Positions 38,552-48,105 of a stretch of DNA of 64,000 bases are shown piece after piece. The stretch spans positions 916,508 to 980,507 of the forward strand of contig CANLVN010000002.1 in the NCBI GenBank assembly GCA_947494705.1, read 5' to 3'. Made by a program: the position numbers and the translations under genes. Below the pieces are notes generated by a model. It searched no databases, was not told where the DNA came from, and saw only the letters and a program-made list of their open reading frames with translations. The stretch comes from an uncultured Erythrobacter sp. GTDB taxonomy: Bacteria; Pseudomonadota; Alphaproteobacteria; Sphingomonadales; Sphingomonadaceae. Numbering within the stretch: the stretch's first letter is position 1; the number at the start of each line of letters is the position of its first letter.

Positions 38552-38827
38552 CCTCTTAAGATGAAAGATGGGCCTCAAAGTTGAATTTTTAAGAGGCAAC
38601 TAAAACAAATAAATACAGTGACTTATGAAGTCATTTTTGTATTATATGGGCAGCGATGCAGCAAACGTCGTGAACCAGCCTCGATCCCGCTGAGAGTGGA
38701 TCGCCGAAACCTCAGGCGAAGGTTTCGGGTTCTTTGAAGGCCGGATCAGCCGCGGCCACATGAATAAAAACAGGAGAAAAATATGACCCAAAATGCGTGA
38801 AAAATCCCTGCTCAGTTCAAGAGCAGG
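38552..38827 (+). promoter_or_regulatory. densely structured non-coding region upstream of vapE
   Basis: CCTCTTAA/TTAAGAGG (38552-38596), TGACTT atg AAGTCA TTTTT, CCGAAACCT/AGGTTTCGG, CCTGCTC/GAGCAGG (38807-38827). Confidence 0.5.
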
Positions 38828-38865
38828 AGCCACAATCCAAAACCTAAGAATGAGAAAGGCAGAAA

Positions 38866-40146
38866 ATGTCTCAGAAAATACAAAACAATACCTTGCACCA
38901 AGAGAAACTCGATCGGGATGGTTTCCCAGACCAGCCGAACTCCCCAGCGAAGTCCCTCCCGGCGACCGTCGAGAACTTCGCTCATCTGCTCAATGAGCAC
39001 GACATAAAGGTTCGCTTCAACAATCTTAAGAAGCGCGTCGATGTCCAGATTCCTGGATTTGAGCCTAGCATGCAAAACCGGGATGAGGCCATCGTCGGTC
39101 ACCTAGAAAGCCTTTTCGCACGCAACGATATGTCGCACAAAATGATCCAGCGATATCTGTTGTTGATCGCGGACAAGGATCCCTACGATCCCTTTGCTGA
39201 GTGGATCGACAGTAAGCCTTGGGATGGCCAAAGCCGGTTAGCTGAGATCGTTGCGACGCTGACACCCGCTGAAGACTACCCCGCTGAACTGGCGAGGGTG
39301 CTCATCGAGAAGTGGCTGCTCAGCATCGTGGCCGCCACCTTCAAAAAGGGCGGTTTCAGAGCGCGCGGTGTTCTGACGCTCCAAGGACCTCAGGGTCTCG
39401 GCAAAACAACTTGGATCGGCAAGCTTGTGACACCTCACGGCCTTCGTGAAGAGATTGTCTTGCTGGGCTTCAGTTGGGATCGCGGACGCAAGGATGCCAG
39501 GCTCAATGCCATCCGGCACAGGATCGTCGAACTGGGGGAGCTGGATGGCTCGTTCCGCAGCGCGATCGCCGGCCTCAAAGCCTTCATCACCGAGACAGTC
39601 GACAAGATTAGACCACCGTACGGGCGGCTCGAAGCCGAGTATCCGAGGTCGACAATCTTCGCGGCCTCAGTGAACGATCCGCAGTTCCTTACCGATCGAA
39701 CCGGAAATAGCAGATTCTGGACCATCGCGGTCAAGGAGATCGACTATGACCATTGCATCGACATGCAACAGGTGTTCGCGGAACTGAAGGTGCGGTTCGA
39801 GGCCGGTGCAGAGTGGTGGCTCACGCCAAGCGAAGAAATGCAGCTTGCGGAGGTCAACCACCAGCATCAGTCTCTGACGGCGATTGAGGCCAAGATCGAA
39901 GAGGGCCTCGATCTCGGGCGGAAAGGTGAGTTTGGCCTGCCCCGACTTACCGCCAACCAAGTGCTGGAACGGCTAGGCTATCACAAGCCGACCAATCCTC
40001 AGTCCAAGGAAGCCAACTGGGCCCTGCGGCACCACTTGGGAGAGCCCAAGCGGATCAAGGGCCAGAATAAGTGGTTCGTGCCCTGGAAGAAGCAAGAACC
40101 GAATGGGACCGAGTACCGCGACGACCCCGCAACTGAAATCTACTAA
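38866..40146 (+). CDS. VapE-family P-loop ATPase/helicase
   Basis: GVLTLQGPQGLGKTTWIGKL; SAIAGLKAFITETVDKIRPPYGR; TIFAASVNDPQFLTDRTGNSRFWTI. Confidence 0.88.
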   Translation: MSQKIQNNTLHQEKLDRDGFPDQPNSPAKSLPATVENFAHLLNEHDIKVRFNNLKKRVDVQIPGFEPSMQNRDEAIVGHLESLFARNDMSHKMIQRYLLLIADKDPYDPFAEWIDSKPWDGQSRLAEIVATLTPAEDYPAELARVLIEKWLLSIVAATFKKGGFRARGVLTLQGPQGLGKTTWIGKLVTPHGLREEIVLLGFSWDRGRKDARLNAIRHRIVELGELDGSFRSAIAGLKAFITETVDKIRPPYGRLEAEYPRSTIFAASVNDPQFLTDRTGNSRFWTIAVKEIDYDHCIDMQQVFAELKVRFEAGAEWWLTPSEEMQLAEVNHQHQSLTAIEAKIEEGLDLGRKGEFGLPRLTANQVLERLGYHKPTNPQSKEANWALRHHLGEPKRIKGQNKWFVPWKKQEPNGTEYRDDPATEIY

Positions 40147-40305
40147 CTCGGTTTAGCGCTCCCCCTCCCTCCACCCGCTGTCCGGCGTGCCTCACTAGGC
40201 GCTCGCAGGGTGGGGAGGGGGTAGCAAATTTAGCGAAGCTCGGACGCACAGGAGCCATCTCTTGCTCGCCCGAGCTTCGCCCCTCATCAAATATGGAGAA
40301 ATCCT

Positions 40306-41466
40306 ATGCCAACACAGAAGTTGGATGCGGCTTTCTGTCTTGCAGCCACCTGTCGCCCCGGCAGGAAAAAGACAGACTACTACGACACCGTCACCACAGG
40401 CTTCGTGCTCGAAGTCCGAGCGAGTGGCGGAAAAACCTACTGTTTGCGTTACTCCGATCCCAACGGTCGGCAGCGTCAACTCAAGATCGCTGGCTTTGAA
40501 GACGTCACCTTCGCACAGGCTCAGAAAAAGGCCAAAAAGCTGCGGTCGGAAGTGGTCATGGAGGGCGATCCAGCCGCACGCAAAGAACGCAAGAAGGCTG
40601 TGCCCACTTACGCCGAACTGGCCAAACGGCACATCGACCACGCCAAGACCTACCTTAAGCGTCCAGAGAACACCGAGGCTGTCATCAACAACCATCTGGT
40701 GGCGCGATGGGGCAAGCTTCGGCTCGACGAGATCACCGAGGAGGACATCTCGAAGTGGCTCGGGGAGAAGCGCCAGACCCTCGCCCCGGCGACGGTCGAG
40801 AAGCTGCGTGTTACGCTCGGGAGGTCGTTCGAGCTGGGGCGGCGCTGGAAGATCCCAGGAGCCGAACTCAACCCGGCGAGGGGTGTGCCCCGGTTCCGGT
40901 TCGACAACGCGCGGGAGCGCTACCTGTCGGCCTCTGAGGCCCAACGGCTGGTCGCGGCCTGTGAGAGCTCCAGCAACCCGCAGCTAAAACCGATCGTGCA
41001 GCTCCTGCTTTACACCGGAGCTCGCAAGACCGAGCTCCTCACCGCGAAGTGGGCGCACGTGAACCTGGAGCAGCGGTTCTGGCTGATCCCTGACAGTAAG
41101 ACGGGCAAGGCGAGGAGGGTGCCGTTGTCAGGTCCGGCGGTTGCAGTGATCGAAGGGCTGGTCGAAATCGATGGGTGCCCTTGGCTGTTGCCCAACCCGC
41201 TCACCCTGAAGCCCTACAGTTGCATCAAGCGGGCGTTCGCCACAGCACGAAAGGAGGCCAAGCTATCGGGCGTTCGTATTCACGACCTACGGCACTCAGC
41301 GGCTTCGGCCATGATCAACGCCGGGGTCGATCTGTTCGCCGTTGGGCGCATCCTCGGCCACGCCGATCACCAGTCGACCATGCGGTACGCTCACCTTGCT
41401 AACGACACGCTGATGAAGGCGGTTGAAGCCGGGGCGGCTGGCATCCTTCAGGGAGAGGCAGCATGA
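40306..41466 (+). CDS. tyrosine recombinase/integrase (Arm-DNA-binding, P4-like)
   Basis: FVLEVRASGGKTYCLRYSDPNGRQRQLKIAG arm domain; LYTGARKTELLTAKW; HDLRHSAAS; LGHADHQSTMRYAH. Confidence 0.92.
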   Translation: MPTQKLDAAFCLAATCRPGRKKTDYYDTVTTGFVLEVRASGGKTYCLRYSDPNGRQRQLKIAGFEDVTFAQAQKKAKKLRSEVVMEGDPAARKERKKAVPTYAELAKRHIDHAKTYLKRPENTEAVINNHLVARWGKLRLDEITEEDISKWLGEKRQTLAPATVEKLRVTLGRSFELGRRWKIPGAELNPARGVPRFRFDNARERYLSASEAQRLVAACESSSNPQLKPIVQLLLYTGARKTELLTAKWAHVNLEQRFWLIPDSKTGKARRVPLSGPAVAVIEGLVEIDGCPWLLPNPLTLKPYSCIKRAFATARKEAKLSGVRIHDLRHSAASAMINAGVDLFAVGRILGHADHQSTMRYAHLANDTLMKAVEAGAAGILQGEAA

Positions 41467-41711
41467 CCTTGGGGGAACTCGACGCTGGCATGCGCGCCGC
41501 CGGGGACACGACCCAGTTCGATCGGGTTCTAATTCTGATCGAAGCTACTATCGAAAGTGGCATCACCAAAGGCGCTGAGATTGTGAAGACGGTTTCGGCT
41601 TTTGGCTACAATGCACGGTATGTCGGCATCCAGCTCGAAACGAATGCTGGCGCAAATCCAGAGAAACACCGCTGGTTTAAGAATGCGGAGGGCCACTACC
41701 GCCTGCACTAA
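41463..41711 (+). CDS. hypothetical protein coupled to the integrase
   Basis: ATGA overlap with int; 82 aa. Confidence 0.55.
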   Translation: MTLGELDAGMRAAGDTTQFDRVLILIEATIESGITKGAEIVKTVSAFGYNARYVGIQLETNAGANPEKHRWFKNAEGHYRLH

Positions 41712-41720
41712 TGAAACTCG

Positions 41721-41766
41721 CCCCAGTCTTGTTCGGTTCGCGCCGGGCAGGGCTGGGGCATTTTTC
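41721..41766 (+). terminator. terminator after int operon
   Basis: GCCCCAG ... CTGGGGC ATTTTTCGTTTTTTT. Confidence 0.75.
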
Positions 41767-41867
41767 GTTTTTTTGCCGAAAGCGGACAGTCGCCTATCGA
41801 CCCGCGTGCAGAAATTCTCTGTTGGTGGCGCGCTGCTCTCTCCTCGTCCTAGATAGAAATCCTCAGC

Positions 41868-42209
41868 TTAGTTGGCGCCGTCTGCAGCGACGCCATAAGC
41901 CGCCAAGAGATGTTCGATCACATAAGACGAAATTGGGTTGATGAACTTGAAACCAACTTCACCTGACTTGGACCAGCTGGCAATTCCCGCTTGCACTTCG
42001 AGCCCGCCAAATTTGATGCAGTAGGCGCGACTGGTTTCCAGCCTGGTCCAGTTGCTCAACTCAACACCGCACCCACTCTCGGAGAGGTTGATCACTCTCG
42101 AGCGTATACGTGTGCCATAAGAATCCAAGACAGTGGCTTCCATGCTTACAGAATGGCGACACCCGTCCCGCCTTGCTGGGCAAAGGGATGATGCTCTTTC
42201 AGTGCTCAT
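41868..42209 (-). CDS. PilZ domain protein
   Basis: SVSMEATVLDSYGTRIRSRVINLSESGCGVEL...VGFKFINPIS. Confidence 0.75.
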   Translation of the reverse strand: MSTERASSLCPARRDGCRHSVSMEATVLDSYGTRIRSRVINLSESGCGVELSNWTRLETSRAYCIKFGGLEVQAGIASWSKSGEVGFKFINPISSYVIEHLLAAYGVAADGAN

Positions 42210-42210
42210 G

Positions 42211-42543
42211 CTACTCACCGGAACTAGAAGTGCTCTTGGCGATATGATCGATCACGTAGGATGCGAATGGTGACACGAACTTCAGTCCGGCATTCTTTTG
42301 ATCGGACCAGATAGCTTTCGTCGCCTGCGTCTCGAAACCGCCAATCTTGATGCAGTAGAAGTCCGTTTCCGAAAGGATGACATCGCTTTCCAACGAAACT
42401 GCGCATCCTTCTTCCGACAAGTCGGTAATTGTTACTGGAAACTTGGAACCCGAAGCGTGGCTTAGCTGGGTCTCGATTTTCACTACGCGCCTGGATGTTC
42501 TGCGCTTCTCGGTCCGCTTTTCAGCGTTTGCAAACTCCGCCAT
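42211..42543 (-). CDS. PilZ domain protein (paralog)
   Basis: RRTSRRVVKIETQLSHASGSKFPVTITDLSEEGCAVSLESD...AGLKFVSPFASYVIDHI. Confidence 0.8.
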   Translation of the reverse strand: MAEFANAEKRTEKRRTSRRVVKIETQLSHASGSKFPVTITDLSEEGCAVSLESDVILSETDFYCIKIGGFETQATKAIWSDQKNAGLKFVSPFASYVIDHIAKSTSSSGE

Positions 42544-42544
42544 G

Positions 42545-42733
42545 TCACTTGATCCTGTTCAAGTCATCACGCGGTTGATCGACGATAGCCCTGTCGGACC
42601 CTCGGCGATCCGAACCGGAGCGCCTTTGCCCTTTACGCCGATCCGGGCCTTGAAAATGGAGGTCCGCAGTTCTGCGTCCGGCTTTCCGCCTGTCTTCGAC
42701 CCTCGCCGATTCATCAGTCCGTTGTATAGTCAT
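42545..42733 (-). CDS. small highly basic protein, DRRK/RR-rich
   Basis: EDRRKAGRRTADLHFQGPDRRKGQRRSGSDRRGSD; immediately upstream of the PilZ pair. Confidence 0.5.
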   Translation of the reverse strand: MTIQRTDESARVEDRRKAGRRTADLHFQGPDRRKGQRRSGSDRRGSDRAIVDQPRDDLNRIK

Positions 42734-43192
42734 GTTGGTCCCCCTGCTATTGAGAGACTAGGGTGGACTCCTGAATAAATACTTGCTCGAGAATAAATAG
42801 TTTGTAATCGTTATTTTCCGGGTAGTTAGATCAAACGCCGCCTAGCGATACAGCAATTGGTTGTACGGGCATGGCAAGATCATCGCACAATCAGAAAGCT
42901 GCCTGAGCATAGAGCCAAGGCCAAGGGGGCGCTGGGGAGCGGTAACAGCTAGAGAGGCGATGATCGCCGTCACGGCAGAGAAGAGCGGGCTCGCAAACGC
43001 CCGATAATAACGGCGGCCTGCCAACGTCTGCTCTGCACCCCAATAGCTCTCCTTAATCGCTCGCAGGTGCTATATCCTGTAGGCGGTCTGGCATCTGCGC
43101 CACGCTACCAGCCAAAACCAGGCTGGCATCTGACGACGCTAGTTGCGGACAAATTTCTTTTCGATTCATTTGGCCGCGGATATACGCGATCG

Positions 43193-44521
43193 GTGTCGAC
43201 GTTACGTGATCCCATCCGATTGATTCCGCTCTTATTCTCGGGTGCGATCCTTGTTGGCACCTTTTTCCTGTGGTTACCCTTCTCGACTGCGGACGGATCG
43301 CGGACTGATCTGCTGACGGCTTTCTTCACGGCGACTTCTGCAGTTGCTGTCACAGGACTCATCACCGTGGACACTGCAACTCATTGGTCAGGCTTTGGCC
43401 AAGGCGTAATCCTCTTGCTGTTTCAGATCGGCGGCTTCGGAATCATGACGGCCGCAACTTTGTTCGGCTTGATGGCCGGTCGCGGCTTCGGATTGCGCGA
43501 AAGGATGGCCACGAATGTGGAGCGGAGTCGTCTCGAAGTGGGCGACGCGAAATCAGTTCTGAAACTAGTATTTCTGATCACTGTCTGGGTCGAGATTGTC
43601 GTCGCCGTGATCCTAGCTGCCCGACTTATGCTCGCTTACAATCATTCCTTCGGTGAGGCGCTGTGGCATGGCCTCTTTCACGCGGTCAGCGCTTTCAACA
43701 ATGCCGGATTTTCCAGCTATTCCGACAGTGTGATGGGCTTCCAGTCCGATCCGTTTATTCTCGTTCCGATAATGTTCGCCGTCATTCTGACCGCGCTCGG
43801 CTTTCCGGTCATGCAGGACCTGAAGCGCCACGGCTTCACATGGAAATTATGGACCCTGCATACGAAACTGACCGTGACTGGGACCATCCTGCTGCTCGTC
43901 GGCGGCTTCATCGGGGTGCTCGCGATGGAATGGGACAATCCGGATACCCTAGGACCAATGGGAATCTCTGCAAAGTTCCTCAATGCCGCCTTCCACTCGG
44001 TCATGCCTCGAACCGCCGGTTTTAACAGCCTCGACGTGGGAGCTTTTCACGACGAAACGCTCATAACGAATTACTTCCTGATGTTTATCGGCGGCGGTAG
44101 CGCTGGCACTGCGGGTGGTATCAAGATCACGACATTTGCAGTCCTGATTGCGGTTGTGATTTCCGAGGTCCTGCGACGTCGAGACGCCAATGTTTTCAAT
44201 CGCCGCTTCAGCCACGAAATCGAACGACAGGCGCTGACAGTCATCTTGCTCGCGGGAATTCTGATATTCGCAGCCACGACCTATCTTTCGATTATCACAC
44301 CGCTCGAATTCGAGGACCTTTTGTTTGAGACGATCTCGGCGTTCTCGACGGTCGGACTTTCGACCGGCGTGACTGCAGAACTACCTCCAGCGGGGCAATT
44401 GGTGATCATCATGCTGATGTTCGTCGGCCGAGTTGGAACCATCACCGTCGCGACTGCGCTTGCTCTTGGCGGTGAACCACGCCCCTATCGCTACCCTGAG
44501 GAGAATCCCATTGTCGGCTGA
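43193..44521 (+). CDS. TrkH/KtrB-type potassium uptake membrane subunit
   Basis: TATSAVAVTGLITVDTATHW, AVSAFNNAGFSSYSD, PRTAGFNSLD, SAFSTVGLSTGVT selectivity-filter regions. Confidence 0.92.
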   Translation: MSTLRDPIRLIPLLFSGAILVGTFFLWLPFSTADGSRTDLLTAFFTATSAVAVTGLITVDTATHWSGFGQGVILLLFQIGGFGIMTAATLFGLMAGRGFGLRERMATNVERSRLEVGDAKSVLKLVFLITVWVEIVVAVILAARLMLAYNHSFGEALWHGLFHAVSAFNNAGFSSYSDSVMGFQSDPFILVPIMFAVILTALGFPVMQDLKRHGFTWKLWTLHTKLTVTGTILLLVGGFIGVLAMEWDNPDTLGPMGISAKFLNAAFHSVMPRTAGFNSLDVGAFHDETLITNYFLMFIGGGSAGTAGGIKITTFAVLIAVVISEVLRRRDANVFNRRFSHEIERQALTVILLAGILIFAATTYLSIITPLEFEDLLFETISAFSTVGLSTGVTAELPPAGQLVIIMLMFVGRVGTITVATALALGGEPRPYRYPEENPIVG

Positions 44522-45179
44522 TACACGCAATCCAGTTCTCGTTATCGGGCTGGGGCGCTTCGGTGGCTCGGTTGCCCGGACTTTGCAGCGCATGGGGCAC
44601 GAGGTGCTTGGAGCGGACATCGATGAAGCGAGAGTGCAGCAGTACGCGAGCGAGTTAACGCAAGTCGTCGAAGCTGACTGCACTGATTTTCGCTGTCTGG
44701 AGAAGTTGGGGGCCAAGAGCTTCACATCGGCAGTCGTCGGCATCGGAAACGGTATCGAGGCGAGTGTGCTTACAGTCCTTGCGCTATCAGATCTCGGCGT
44801 CCCGAACATCTGGGCCAAGGCAACCAATCACAAGCATGGAAGGATTCTCGAACGGACTGGCGCTCACCATATCGTTTTTCCCGAGGAGCGAATGGGTGAA
44901 CGTGTCGCGCGGCTTCTTAATGAACGTCTGCTCGATTTCATCAGCTTCGGAGACGAATTCTCGATAGCCAAGCTTGTCGCACCCGAGCCAATCATCGGCC
45001 TTCCGCTCGTGACCAGCGAATGTCGCAAGAAGTTCGACGTGACAGTCATCGGAGTAAAACGAGAGGGCGAGGACTTTATTCACGCCGTTCCGGACACCCT
45101 GATCATGCCAGGGGATGTCCTCGTTGTCTCGGGCCAAACCGACAAGATCGAAGCGTTCGCATCGCTGCACGCCAAGTAA
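44511..45179 (+). CDS. TrkA/KtrA-type NAD-binding potassium channel regulator
   Basis: PVLVIGLGRFGGSVARTLQRMGHEVLGADID; C-terminal TrkA_C. TTG start with GGAG SD, overlaps ktrB. Confidence 0.9.
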   Translation: MSADTRNPVLVIGLGRFGGSVARTLQRMGHEVLGADIDEARVQQYASELTQVVEADCTDFRCLEKLGAKSFTSAVVGIGNGIEASVLTVLALSDLGVPNIWAKATNHKHGRILERTGAHHIVFPEERMGERVARLLNERLLDFISFGDEFSIAKLVAPEPIIGLPLVTSECRKKFDVTVIGVKREGEDFIHAVPDTLIMPGDVLVVSGQTDKIEAFASLHAK

Positions 45180-45607
45180 GCCGCGGATTCCTATCCTATT
45201 AGCATCCGGGACTCCGGAACAAACGTCCGCTTCCCATCCCGACAGCCGCCTTTGGCCATGCCCTGCTGAGAACCTGAAAGCCGTCAAACAGACAGGTGGG
45301 GCGGGTAAATCTCTAGGTCGAGTGCATCGGACACCGGCGGCGATCGTCCGCGTAGTTGCTAACCCAGTTTTCCGCCCACGCGTGAAGCGACGGCGCGCTA
45401 TCGGTATGCGATAGGGGCGCATGCCGAATCTTTTTGGTGCAAAGAGCATAAGCTGCTTGGTGTCGAGGAGAGCAGTGAGTTCTAGTCATTGCAGGACTTA
45501 CTTCGTCTTCTTTGTTTGTGGAAATTAACTAATAAATTGATGTGTTGTTAACCATAGTCCTGCAAGTGGCTGGTTGCTCAATTCAGAGCAACTTGAAAGG
45601 ACATCAA

Positions 45608-46228
45608 ATGAAGACACCGATTTTCTTGGTGGCGGTCGCAGCTAGCGCATTTGCTACCCCCGCTTTCGCACAGGATGATGACACAGTAGGCGGAAAGCTC
45701 GTTGCTGGCGCAATTATTGGCGTGGACAGCGTCGAACTCGAATTCGACGGTATTTCCGATAGCGAGGAGGACCTGTTGGTTGGTCTGACTGTTGGCTACG
45801 ACTATGAGACCACTAGCGGCCTCGTTTTTGGTGTCGAGGGCGAATATACAGACTCCAGCGTTGGCGTTTCGGCGACCGACGTGATCGATGTTGGCGACTC
45901 GATTTCCGTCAATGCAGGCCGTGATTTTTATGTAGGTGCTCGCCTCGGGTTTCGCCCCGCTCGCAATGGTATTCTATATGTAAAGGGCGGATACACGGAT
46001 GCTTCGATTGAGGGTGAGTATGACGACGGCACTGGCGCGCTTTCAGATGAAATTTCCTTCGGCGGCGTCCGCGTAGGCGTCGGCGGGGAAATCGACTTTG
46101 GCTCCAACTATGCGATTCGGGTTGAGTATCGATATTCAGATTACGGGAGCATCGAAGCTTTCGGTGTCGATTCTGGTCTCGATGCCAGCCGTAATCAGGG
46201 CGTCCTAACGCTTCTCGGAAAATTCTGA
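45608..46228 (+). CDS. outer-membrane beta-barrel protein (OmpA/opacity-type)
   Basis: Signal peptide ...ASAFATPAFAQ; alternating beta strands; terminal Phe (TLLGKF). Confidence 0.82.
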   Translation: MKTPIFLVAVAASAFATPAFAQDDDTVGGKLVAGAIIGVDSVELEFDGISDSEEDLLVGLTVGYDYETTSGLVFGVEGEYTDSSVGVSATDVIDVGDSISVNAGRDFYVGARLGFRPARNGILYVKGGYTDASIEGEYDDGTGALSDEISFGGVRVGVGGEIDFGSNYAIRVEYRYSDYGSIEAFGVDSGLDASRNQGVLTLLGKF

Positions 46229-46253
46229 TTCGCCTCAGCGATTAGTGATTGAG

Positions 46254-46286
46254 CGGGCCTTGCTATCAGTTTTGGTGCAAGGCCCG
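46254..46286 (+). terminator. hairpin downstream of the OMP gene
   Basis: CGGGCCTTGC ... GCAAGGCCCG. Confidence 0.6.
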
Positions 46287-46462
46287 TTCGTAATTGGGGC
46301 GCGGATTTGCGACTATCTGTGATCAAGGACGCAAGAAAACGGTTGATTGCTTTCGGAAAGCAATGGGGCGCAAAAAAGCTTTAGCCAGAATATTAATTAA
46401 AATGACCGATTTCTTCGGTTACTAAGATACTGGTCACTCGACCAATTTAAGAGGGGCAATTC

Positions 46463-47134
46463 ATGAAAACTGTATTTTTCGCGGCAGGAGTCGCGCTTTT
46501 GGTGTCTCCGGCATATGCGCAGGACGCGATGCCGCTTCCAGTCCAGCGGGTAGATGAGGCACCAACCGGCAATGCCGTGCTTCCGGCAAACACTGAAATC
46601 ATTCTGGAAATGAATCAGGAAGTCACGACCAAAGGCAGAACCTGGGCTGAGGGTGACCAATTCAAGCTGACGGTCGCAGATGACGTGACGCTCGGTGATT
46701 ACGTTGTAATCCCCGAAGGAACGCCAGCTTACGGGCGCATCACTTGGCTGACTAACAAGGGAGCGTTCGGCAAGTCGGGCAAAATGGATGTCGAACTCGA
46801 GTATCTCGAGCTGGCTGGGCGGCGTATCAAACTTGATGGGACATATCGGCAAGAGGGTGAAGGCAATACGCTCGCAACCGTTGGGGGCGTTGTCGCGGCT
46901 GGTGTTTTTGCCGCCTTCATCACTGGTAAGTCTGGTCGCATTCCAGCCGGTCGCGAATTGACCGCCACGCTCGAAGAGGGCTTGGAATTAGCAATTCCTG
47001 CTAGTGCTGTTTCTCAGCCGCGCGAAGTTGCGCCTATTGCTCGACCCGGGACAGTCACCACGGTCGCGGCTGAGGCTTCAGTCGAAGCGGACGCTGTTCC
47101 GCAAGAGGAAGCAACCGAAACCGAAAGCCAGTAG
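46463..47134 (+). CDS. secreted hypothetical protein
   Basis: Signal peptide MKTVFFAAGVALLVSPAYAQ; long ORF with SD (GAGGGGC). Confidence 0.7.
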   Translation: MKTVFFAAGVALLVSPAYAQDAMPLPVQRVDEAPTGNAVLPANTEIILEMNQEVTTKGRTWAEGDQFKLTVADDVTLGDYVVIPEGTPAYGRITWLTNKGAFGKSGKMDVELEYLELAGRRIKLDGTYRQEGEGNTLATVGGVVAAGVFAAFITGKSGRIPAGRELTATLEEGLELAIPASAVSQPREVAPIARPGTVTTVAAEASVEADAVPQEEATETESQ

Positions 47135-47523
47135 GCGCTACTAGGGAGGGGGGAGGTGCAACTCCTTCCTCTCTCGCCTTGCACACCGGCGGCAATCGCC
47201 CGTTTTATTGCAAAGTCAGTTTTCGTCGCGCGTGTGCGCGAGGTTGTTGCCGTTGAGCGGGGGTTGATGGCGCGGAAACCGGCGGGCAGGTCATCGGAAA
47301 ACGCTGGGGCGCACACAGAGTTTGGGCTGGCAAGCCAATATCACAGCCCGAAAGCTGACTGTCGGCTAGCGGCCGGATTGGGACCGAAAGGGCTACCCGC
47401 TGATGACCCGATCGCTCAGCGTACTTTCTCTGAGCTTCGATCTGCGCAAGCGATAGCACCATATCTAACTAGAAATCGCTCGCAGACTGGATTTTCGGCT
47501 CTAGGAGCGAAACCTTAGATGAA

Positions 47524-47748
47524 ATGACACTTGTCGACGATTTGGAGGATTCCGATGAGCAAAGAGATAATCGGGGACTAGACGCTGACGAAATATTTGC
47601 AGTGCGCGACAATCTCGAGGCCGCACTGAAGCTAAAGAGTGGGCCTCCAGCACGAAGGATCCCAGAGAGCCTATGCATGGAAATCCACCAGTTACTTTAT
47701 CTGCTGGAACTGGCCGTGCGGCGACAGCAAGAAATCGAGATTGACTGA
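47524..47748 (+). CDS. small hypothetical protein (74 aa)
   Basis: ORF MTLVDDLEDSDEQRDNRGLDADEIFAVRDNLEAALKLKSG... Confidence 0.4.
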   Translation: MTLVDDLEDSDEQRDNRGLDADEIFAVRDNLEAALKLKSGPPARRIPESLCMEIHQLLYLLELAVRRQQEIEID

Positions 47749-48059
47749 GGCGAAAGAGATTTAGAGTTATCGGTCAGCATCCGACCGGGATTGGGTTTGA
47801 GTTGATGACTCCCAATTTCCGTCTGCCCACCGATCTCTGACGACTGGTGTCCTTCGGTTTCTCGCCATTACCTGCCGGTCAAGTAGGTCTGGCTGAGGTC
47901 GTGTTGCCACGCTGGACCGAAGCAAGGTGTTTTCACTAGGAAACGAGCATCGGAAGACGTGAGCGGACTTTGGGTCGTCTATGGGTCGGGACAAGTCTGA
48001 TGCTTTCAAGGGCAATTAAGACTTTGACAAATAACGCTTAGTCGCAAACCTTTCCCTAA

Positions 48060-48105
48060 ATTCGTAATGATGGGGTCACAGGTTCGGATCCTGTAAGCGG
48101 CACCA
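48060..48105 (+). repeat. diverged copy of the tRNA-Thr 3' half (right attachment site)
   Basis: ATTCGTAATGATGGGGTCA identical to 30550-30568; ACAGG/CCTGT T stem; AAGCGGCACCA 3' end; no 5' half upstream. Confidence 0.88.

Larger units (their letters stand above)
30550..48105. mobile_element. genomic island (~17.5 kb) integrated at tRNA-Thr, carrying pufLMC-puhCBA
   Basis: Bounded by the tRNA-Thr 3' half at 30550 and its diverged copy at 48060; contains a tyrosine recombinase and a VapE gene. Confidence 0.7.
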
